Source: CAG-791 sp002394525 (lineage in GTDB: Bacteria > Bacillota > Clostridia > Lachnospirales > Lachnospiraceae). Taken from it: a stretch of 11,096 bases of DNA. The notes below the pieces were generated by a model that was given only the letters and a program-made list of their open reading frames with translations, searched no databases and had not been told where the DNA came from. The stretch is taken from positions 1 through 11,096 of the forward strand of contig CAMNFJ010000105.1 of assembly GCA_946536955.1 (NCBI GenBank), given 5' to 3'. This document shows positions 1-9,000 of this stretch, piece after piece; the first letter of the stretch is position 1, and each line of letters starts with the position of its first letter. A program made the position numbers and the translations under genes.

Positions 1-3000
1 GGATCCATATAGCGGCAGATCAGGACCCTGTCCGGCGCCCTGCCCGGTATATCTCTCCCGTTCCCGCGCCAGCCGGTCCGGAAACGGAGCTCCACCGAGG
101 AGACGCCGGACTGGCCGTCCTCCGGAAGGACTGTCAGATCCAGGGATCTCGCCCGGATCCTCCGTTCGTGCGGGTCCACCCCCGCGATCCGGATGGACGG
201 CGGCGTGCGGTCGACGCAGAAGGCGATCGGAAAGCTCGTGACCCTCATAATCTGCGGGTCCGCGCCGTCCTCCATCATCTGGGCCGTCGAGTTTTCATTG
301 CCCTCCCGGTCCCTGCTTTCCGGCTCCGCGACGTCCTCCATCATCTGGGCCGTCGAGTTTTCATTGCCCTCCCGGTCCCTGGTGACCAGGAGGAAGCTGT
401 AGTGGCCGTCTCCCGCAAAGACCCTGTCGTCGATCTCATAGCGGTAGCGGCAGTCTCCGTCGGTCTCTTTTTCCGTGATCCGCCTGTATTCCTCCCCTTC
501 CTTCAGTTCTCTGGAAAAGCCATCCTTCGTCCTGTAGATCCGGTACTGCGTGATCCTGACCGGGCTGATCTCCCGCACACTGACGGGGCCGTCGACCCGG
601 TTGTTGTAATACCTGCGGACATAGGCACAGGTCCGGCTGTTTTCGGGGTCCGGCCTCCCGCCGCCTGCGTCCCCTTCCTCAAAGGTCGATCCAAAGCGGT
701 TGAGGCTGAAGCGGAACCGGGCCAGGGGACTGCGGTTGCCCGCCAGGTCCACGGCACAGGCCTTCACATAATAGACATCGTCGAAGCTCTTCTTTATCTC
801 AAATTCCGGCAGGCAGAGGTCAATGCAGCGGTTCTGCGTTTCTGTACACGCCCCCTCAAAGGGCGTGTACATGCAACGTTGCGCGCGGCGATTCCAATAC
901 GCTTTGCGTGCGCCGCGCGCCGTTAAACTCGGGTTTTGCGCAAAAAGCGTGCGCAAAACACCTCGCGTTTCAGGTGGATCTGAACTGTAACGGTTCTGCA
1001 CCTTAGCCTCCGGCCGGGCTCTGTATACAGTCCCCCTGCCGGCCCCCTCCGCAGTAAAATAAGACCGGTCCGCGTCAAACCAGGTATCCTCCACCCTCAC
1101 ACGCGGCCGGAAGAGCCCCCCTGTGTAAATGCAGTCGTCCAGGGGGAGGTCTCCGGACCAGCCGCTGCCATCCGCGCCGAAGCGGAAGGGTCCGCTCCTG
1201 TCAAAGAGAAGCTTCGGCGGGGTCATGTCCACGACAAACTCCCCGCAGACTGCCTCCCGGGCCCGGTTGCCGGCGGGATCGGTACAGCTGACCCGGATGG
1301 AGTAGCAGCCGTCCCTGTCAAAGCGGACACTGGCCGTGTGGAAGTCTCCGTCCGCGGAAAAAGCCGTCGGCTCCGGCTCCGGCGGCCGCGGATCATCTCC
1401 CCCGGCTGACGCGGTCAGCTCCAGCTTCAGGTCCTGGCGCCGGAAATTGTGCTCGCGGACCGTGATCAGGGCTGTCTGGGCCCTGTTGTAGTACCTGCCG
1501 TTCCGGACATCGGTGTTCTGGAGAAAAATACTGATCACGGGGACAGTCCTGTCGACCGTGAAGGCCTGCGGGGCCGGGCCCTTCCACTGGACCTGTCTGA
1601 TCCGGTTGCCCAGGGCATCGGTCCCATCCAGGTCCAGGCTGTAGTCGCCGTCCCGGTCGGCGGCCAGCCTTTTGACCCAGCGGTCTCCGTCTCCCTTCTC
1701 CCCCCTGCCGTCCGAAGTCCGGTTGGGGTGGGGGGCCTCAAAGCCGCCCTTCGCTTCCATATTGGTCCGAATCCTGATCTTTTCGCTGTCCATGTTGCGG
1801 TCAGTCACGATGATCTCCGCCTGCCGGCTGCCCGCGAAATATTTTTCATTGACGGGCGGAGCCTGATCCCGGTAAACGACCTCGACCAGAGGCCCCACCG
1901 TGTCGATCCCCAGGCGGACCAGGCCGCCGTCCCGGGAGACCGAGGACCGGTTGCCGCTGTTGTCGGCCGCCTCGACCCGGACGGTGATGTCGTTGGACTG
2001 GGCAAAGGAGGCGGTCGGTATGTGGATCGCCGCGTCCCGGATCTCATAGAGGAGGTCCGGGTCTTTTATGTTCGTATTTCCGTTTTTATCCATCTTTTTC
2101 CTCTTTTTTATATTGCTCTCATAAGGAATGCCCTCCGCTGTCACCCTGTCCGTGATATCCACATCGCCCGCGGTCACCCTGAGGCTGACTTTGGAGAGGC
2201 CGGAGCTGCGGGCGGCCCCTCCGGGGTCCGTGACCGAGACTTTGAGGTCGAGCGTCTTACCGGCAGGCCGGTAGATATAGCGCTCCCCGTCGGCCTCGTG
2301 GCGGGTAAACCGCCCGTCTGCCAGGATCCTGACCTCGGGGGCCTCCGCATCCGTGACCGGAGACACCCGGGGCGAATCTGTATCCAGGTAGATCCTGCCG
2401 CTCTCCGCCATGGTCCAGGCGGCGCCGGGCTCATTGATCCGGACATTGCCGGCCCGGTCCTCCAGCAGGATCTTCTCCAGGTAAAAGACCTGGTCCCCGC
2501 TGACCTTCATCTCCAGGGAATTGTCCTCGTTCCAGCCCCTGTCTCCTCCGCTCACGACCGGGTTTGAAGCGGCAAAGATCCTGTCCATGTCCCGGTCCAG
2601 AGACCGCAGGGCGCAGGTGACCCTGGTCGGGGACAGGTCCCTGGTCCCGATCAGCGCGGCCGCCCCGGATTCACTGCGGAAGGGCTCATAGCGGACAGGC
2701 CGGTTGGCATCCATATCGAAGCAGAATTGATAGAATGCCTCCCCAGCTTCCTGCCCTCCTTTCCCTCCTTTTCCGCCTCTTCCGCCCGCTCCAGCCGTTC
2801 CGGCCGGGCCGGATCCGGCAAAGACCCTGAGGTCTCCGGTCGGAGGCGTGACATCGATCACCTTGCGCCCGCTCCAGTACTGCCCGTTGTTTTTTGCCCC
2901 GGCGGAGCTTCCGCCGCTCCTGCTTCCCGCCTTCGTTCCGGCGGTAGGGAGTCCGCTGCCCGCGCTTCCTGTTTTTACCCTGGCAGAGCTCCCGCCGCTC

Positions 3001-6000
3001 CTGCAAAGGTATGTCGCGGCCGCCCGGGCTTTGAGGGCCCCGGACCTGTCGTTCCGCTCCTGGGCGGCAGAGGGCTGCAGGAGATTGCCGGCCATATCAC
3101 TCCCCCCGATCGAGAAGCGGTAGCTCCCTTCATTGCGGCTGCAGGCCTCGACCTGCATTTCAAATACGGCCTTTGTCCTGCCCCCGCTGACCGAGGTCCC
3201 TGTGCATTCCAGGGCGGGCGGCTCCCAGGCCGGGAAAATCCGGGAGAAGCTTTCGGAGTCCGCCCCGCTTTCTTCATGATCCGGCCCGCCACTTCCCGCA
3301 GCCAGCTGACTGCAGATCCCGGACCTGATCCTGTTCTTATCAAAATTCATATCTTCCACCCTGTAGACTGCCCGGATCCCGGAAACCGCCCTCCCGTAAT
3401 AGACGATCTCCCTGTCCCTGGCGGCATCGAACCTGTCCGCCAGCTTGGCAGGCTGGTTGATGGAAAAGCTGTAGACCGGCGGAGTCGTATCGATAATGAC
3501 GGTAAAAAGAGGCCTGTAGCCGGTCCCGCAGTCTCCCGCTGCCCGGGCTGTGCTGCAGCCCACAGGGGCGTACTGCCTGTTGACCCGGGTCCCGGCAGCA
3601 AATCTCTCGGTCACAGCCGCGGGATTTCCGGCCCGGTCCCGGCCCCAGGCCCCGAAGCTGTAGGCGCCGTCCCCGCTTCCTGCCGGGAGCCGAAAAACGG
3701 CCGTCTTCCGCCAGCTGCTCCTGATCCGGTCCGCCTCTTTGGGGGCCGTCAGATATGGCCGGAAGGACCTGTTGTAAAAAAGCCGGCTCCGGTCCGGATT
3801 TTCCTCCTCCAGGGAAAAAACCGCCTCCGCCTTCCCGCTGATGCAGGCCTGAAGGCCGGCGGCGGAACTTCCGGCACCTGCCGGTCTTGCTCCGCCATCG
3901 TCTGTCCCGGTACCGCCGGAGGATCTTCCAGTCCCGGCCGGGTCAGCTCCGGCGCCGGCCGCCGCGCCTGAAGCCTCTCCGGAGGCCTTCCCGGCTCCGG
4001 CTGCCTCATCCGCATAGACAAAGGCCGTGGCGCCCGGAAGACTGTATTCGAGCGTGATCTTCGGCGGAGTCCTGTCAATGACCAGACTGCAGCGGGAGGC
4101 ATATCCGGTCCCGCATCCCTCTGTTCTCTCCTTCAGCCCCTTCTTAAAGGCCGCTGCGCTGCCGGTCCTGTTTTCCGTCTTTCCCTCAATGACCTCCGTG
4201 ACGGCAGCGGGGTTGCCGGCCTTGTCCTCGCCCCAGATGCTGAAGTGGTACTCCCCCTCCCGGTCTGTACACAGGAGGTCCATGCCGGCCTCCCGGTCCC
4301 ACTTCTTTGCGCCTGTCTTTTTCCCCTTTCCTTCCGCACATATATAAAAGAGGCGTCCGGGGTCAATATGTTCATTTTTTACGGTCGCGGAGGCTTTCAC
4401 TTCCACCTTTCCCGACAGGAAAGCGTAAACATGACCGGCATCAGAACCTGCCGAACCTGCTTTTGCAGTGTCCGGCGTCACAGAGGCCGCCGGCACTGTC
4501 TTCGCTTTAGGTCCTGTTCCGCCCGCCGGTACTGTCTTCGCCGCGGTTCCTGTTCCAGCCGCCGCCACTGTCCTTGCCGCGGTTCCTGTTCCAGCCGCCG
4601 CCACTGTCCTTGCCGCGGTTCCTGTTCCAGCCGCCGCCACTGTCCTTGCTGCAGCTTCTGTTCCCTTCCCCTCCCGTCTGTCTCCATAGAGGTAAAAGCG
4701 GGCCGCAGACACATAGGTCAGGCACAGTTCGGGCGGGGTCCTGTCGATCACGAACAGGAGGCGGGACCTGTAGACCGAATCCCTCTGATCGACCTTTCTC
4801 TGCGAGTCCGAGGCCGCCGCCGGGATCCTCCTGCCCTTCCGGTCCAGGCCGGAGCACCTGGCGGAGCCCGTGACCTGGTCCTGTACGATACGGACGGGGT
4901 TGCCCGCCCGGTCGGTCCCCGCCGCTTCATAAAAAGCGAGCGTCCCGTCAGCCTGCAATGGCTTCAGACCGCTGACAGGTCTTGTCCCGTCCACAGGCAC
5001 AGTATCCTGACCGGCCCTGCCATCCACAGCTGGTCCGCCGTCTCCCGCTGCTCCGCTGCCTGCCGGTCCGCAGGGAAAGCTCAGCCTCGTCCCCTTCTCC
5101 GGAAGCCTGTTTTTTCCCACATAGACAGACAGGACCAGCCGGTCGGGATCGATGGCATTTTCCTCACTGACCGTGACCGCCGGATGGATCGTCCCGTGAA
5201 AATAGGCTGCATACTGAGGTCCGCCTTCTTTGACGGTCTCCTGGTAGAGATAAATCTTCCGGTCGTTTTTTTCCGGGGTAAAGGTCATGGCGATCTCCGG
5301 GGGGATGCGGTCGACCACCAGCAGGAAGCGGGCTGTATACCAGCCGGCGTCCGCGCCTGACGCCCCGTCTTCCATGGCCTCGCCGGGCCTGCCGGAGGCC
5401 TCCGGTCTACCCCTGTATCCTCCGGTCCCGCCCGGCAGGGCCTTTCCCTTTCCGCCGAACCGCTCCGTGACCTTGAGGACATTCCCGGCCCGGTCCGTCC
5501 CTCTGACCGCGTAGAATGCACATTCCCGGGGCCCGGTCAGAGACCTGATCCCCGAGGCTGTCAGCACAGATTCCGGATATCCGGAAGAACCTGGATTCTC
5601 TGAAGAGCCGGCAGCGGAGCTCCCCTGCCCCTCCGAAGAAGCAGCCCCGGAAGTACCGGTCTCGTTTCCCGCGGGGGAAACGACGCCCGGAACAAGCATT
5701 TTTTCTTTCCCGGACATTTCCGACGGGGAGGAGCCCCTGTATTCCATCACCTGCAGCAGGTCCTGATCCAGGCGGTTCCGGTCGCGGATCGTGACGGAGG
5801 GACTTATGCTGCCCCTGCCGTAGGCGCTGACCCCGGGCTCAGCAGTCCGGGTCTGACCGGATCCGTCCCCGGCCTCCGGACCTGCCCCCGCGATCTTCTC
5901 TTCATAGAGATAAACATTTTCCCCGTCCGCCGTATAGAGGATCTCCGCCTCGGGCGGGGTGGTGTCCACGCTGTAGGCAAAGTGAGGACGGCCTGCGGTC

Positions 6001-9000
6001 CCGCAGTTTTTTTCGGGAGAAAACACAACCGGGCCCGTCCATTCCCTGTTTGCGGACGCGGACGCCAGTTCCTCGGCGACAGTCGCGCCGTTCCCCGCCT
6101 TGTCCTGTCCGTAAAGAAAAAAAATATAGCGCCCGTCCGATGTCGTCGAAAAAGTCCGCCCGGTCCGGCCCTCCGGGATCGGCAGGCGGGTCAGCCTGGG
6201 CTCCACACCGGGCGGGACAGATTCAGAAAGTACAAAGAAGACCCTGGAGGGATCCGGGTTTTCCTCCCTGACGATCTGTGCCTGCGCAGTCAGCGGCTGC
6301 TTCAGACATGCCTCGATCTGCGGCAGGCTGTCCGGATCGTCCGCACCCGTATCCGTCTTATACAGGTATGCGGTGGCAGGGCTGCTGCAGGTCAGGGAAA
6401 GCTCCGGCGGTGTCCTGTCGTAGACAAGGGTAAAGCCGGCGCGCAGGTCCGACGCCGGCTGGCCGGATCCGGTTCCCGTCCCGCCGGCTCTGAAGTCCAG
6501 AACGCCTGTCTTTCTCAATATTTCCGGGCAGGAATGGATGGTCTGTGGGCCGGTGGACGGAGCGGCGTCAAGACCGTTCCTGGAGATATTGCCGGCCCGG
6601 TCCGTCACCTCGACCAGGAAATAATAGCTTCCCTCCGCGGACTCCTCCGCCGCGAATTCGGCCCTCCACATCCGGCCGCCCTCTCCGTCAGGGACAGGGC
6701 CGGCCCCGTCCAGTTCCTGCTCCGTGCAGGCGCCGCTGCCAGGGCTTTTGTAGAAGCAGACGGCCCGGATCCTGCCGGGATCCGGGGCCTCCCCGGGCTC
6801 TCCTGGCCCCCCGCCCCTGTCCGCTGCCGTGATCGTCGTCACGACCGGGACCGGGCTGTAGAGGGTCAGGTCCCGCCTGTCCTCCCTGTCCGCATAGAGA
6901 CAGGCCGTTACGCCGCCGGGCACGCAGTGCTCCACGAGTATCTCCGGAGGGGTCGTGTCCAGGCTAAAGACCGCCGCTTCGATCTGACCCTCTTCGTTCC
7001 TCTTCTCCGCCAGTCCGCCTCCCGCGCGATCCAGAAATCCTGTGCTCTGGCCAGCCTCATCGACCGCCCGCACGGTGACGGCCACATCGCCGTCCTTGTT
7101 CTTACACACCTCCCGGGCCGGGACCAGGATCTCCGCAGTCCCCTCTCCGCTTCCTTCCCGGATCCAGGCGGCCGGCACATTTGTGTCCGTGACCGCAAGT
7201 TCAGATCCGATCCGGATCTCCCAGCTCTGCAGGTGATCCTCCCTGATGATCACATCGACGGCGCAGTTGTCCGCCCGCCGGCAGGAGGGCCAGTCCTCCA
7301 CGCCCGGGGGATCTGCCAGGGCCGCTTCGATCCCGGGAGGGGTGCGGTCAAAGGTCACTGTGATCTCTGCCTCCTCGCTCCAGTTCCCATCGCCGTCCGC
7401 GACCGAGAGACAGAGCCTGCAGGCTCCCTCCGCCTCTGCCTTCGGAAAAAGGCTGTTCTCCCCGTCTGTCAGGGGGCGGGGCGTCGACACGGCGGTCCGG
7501 ACCGGGTCCTGCCCGTTTTCCGGCCCCTCCTGCAGACTGAAGGGCACCACGGCTGTCAGGACATCCCCCTTCCCCTGAAGGGGCTCCAGCCTGTACTGCG
7601 CAAGCTCCAGGCCGGAGAAGTCCTGCTCAGGCAGATCCTCCGCCCAGATCGTGACCGTAAAGTCTCTCGCCGCCCCTTCCATCACTTCCTCAGTCTTTCC
7701 TTCCCTGATCAGAAAGGTCCTGCCGGCGCCCTTTCCCTGCGGCTGCAGGCGGACCCTGGTCAGGACCGGCTTCCCGCCGTCCGTCCCTTTGTCATTATCC
7801 TTCTCAAGCTTCCGCTTATAATCTTTTGCATTGTGTTCATTCTCTCCTTTGTCGCAGTCATTCTCTGCAATGATGGGCGTTTCCTTCTTCGTGTCGGCAC
7901 TATCTACATTTCCTTTCTGAACCTCTTTTTGGACTCCATTTTTCCCGGTCTGACCGCTGTCTGCAGTCTCCTGCGCATCTGCCGCCTCCCCGTCTCTCTC
8001 TTCTTCTTCGCTTTCTGTTCCTCTTTCTTTTTCCGGATCCGGTTGATCCGGCGAAAGAGACGCGTCCCCATTGCTTTTTTCCGCAGAGTCCTGCCTTTTC
8101 CCGGCCCCTGGATCCCCGGACTCACTACCGTCTTCATCCACCCTGTTCACGGGATTTGTGCGGCCTTCGCCTGCCGTTTGGTCTGGCTTCATTCCGTCTT
8201 TCTCTGATGCCCCGCATGGCTTCGTTCCGCCTTCGCCGGCTGTCTCTCCGGCCTTCATTCCGTCTTTCCCCGACGTCCCGCCGGGCTTCGAGCCGCTGTC
8301 AACTGCCGTTCCGCCGGACTTCGAGCCGCCTTCGTCTGCTGTCTCTTCCGCCTTTGTTCTGCCTTTACCTGCCTTCTCTTCTTCCTTTCCATCCGCAGCC
8401 GGGCCGGTCGCTCCGTCAGAGGCTTCCCCGGAAGCCGCATCTCTTTTTCCATCTGCGGCTGCAAGGCCTGCGGCATCAGCCGGATCCGGTCTGCGCCCTG
8501 TGCCTGTCGCAGGCTCCGCAATATTTTCCGCAAAGACGGCCGGCCGGTTCTGTGTTTTCGGGAGTGGAACTGCCTGAACCGGCAGGAGCACCTGCAGAAC
8601 CAGGGCCCGAAGGCACAGGACCGCGCCAAAGAGGGCCAGGGTCTCTTTCAGGGCAGTCTTCCTGTCTCCTATATCGTTTTCAATATTATTGGTCTCCATA
8701 TTGTTATTTGCCGCATTGTAGTTTGCCGCATTATAGCCTGCGGCATTGTTTTCGATATGATCTCCGATGTTTTTTTCATGGAGCTCCCGGATCCTTTTTT
8801 TGCGAGCGCTGCCTGTCCGGATCCTGAAGATCGTCCTGATATCAAAGAGAAAAAAGAAGATCACTGCCAGCAGCAGAGCCAGGGCTGCCATGGCAAAGCA
8901 CACCGTCGATGTCAGCCTGAGGATGCCGGGGTCCTCAGCCTGCATGGACTGCAGGTGGCGGGCCCCTTCCGTCAGGCTCCTTTTGCAGAAAATATCCCCT

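Larger units (their letters stand above)
838..991. mobile_element. Small palindromic (MITE-like) element inserted in frame in the giant gene
   Basis: This 154-bp block is flanked by a direct repeat, GGTTCTGC at 830-837 and 992-999 (9 bp as CGGTTCTGC at 829-837 and 991-999). Its ends are imperfect inverted repeats: GTTTCTGTACA reading in from 838 and GTTACAGTTCA reading in from 991 match at 8 of 11 positions. Inside lie stems at 844-870, 873-882, 881-920, 933-959 and 969-984. Element plus one repeat copy is 162 bp, exactly 54 codons, so it interrupts the giant gene without a frameshift and encodes residues 2698-2751. Removing it restores a sensible Ig-like segment, with KVQNR running straight into CIDLCLPEF. 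The inserted peptide is Arg/Ala-rich and lacks Ig motifs. There is no transposase, so movement would need help in trans. The element family is not recognised. Confidence 0.8.
1..7790 (-). other. Array of about 14 bacterial Ig-like repeats
   Basis: D-x-TPP motifs or clear variants have their Asp codon starting at 7349, 6959, 6419, 5966, 5312, 4745, 4076, 3491, 2855, 2384, 1904, 1553, 1229 and 212. Those at 2384 (DTDSP), 1904 (DTVGP) and 1553 (DRTVP) are degenerate. Each repeat carries one or more D-x-[AES]-GN turns, and most carry an N-x-D-x-x-R-type motif (for example NEHIDPGR, ENPDRSR, ENAIDPDR, DRNMDSEK, EHNF). Spacing ranges from 324 to 669 bp, apart from the last gap, which is enlarged by the mobile element and the 66-bp duplication. 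The fold is assigned from these motifs, not from a profile search. Confidence 0.8.

Noticed and set aside
1560..1660. DRDGDYSLDLDGTD as a second calcium-binding loop
   Set aside because: The residues fit the ordinary Y-x-L strand leading to the D-x-x-GN turn of the Ig-like repeat, and position 12 of the would-be loop is not acidic.
1449..3971. Other long plus-strand open frames (1449-2567 and 2727-3971)
   Set aside because: Same shadow effect: no convincing ribosome binding context or recognisable domains, and full overlap with the well-supported minus-strand gene.
4485..4652. Possible CRISPR array
   Set aside because: Units are 36 bp but directly adjacent with no unique spacers, and they encode an in-frame peptide repeat.
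5982..8207. Plus-strand open frame of 741 codons
   Set aside because: It is antisense to the giant Ig-like gene. Its translation shows no domain pattern and is Arg/Pro-rich, as expected when a GC-rich coding strand is read backwards; the minus frame carries clear repeating motifs.
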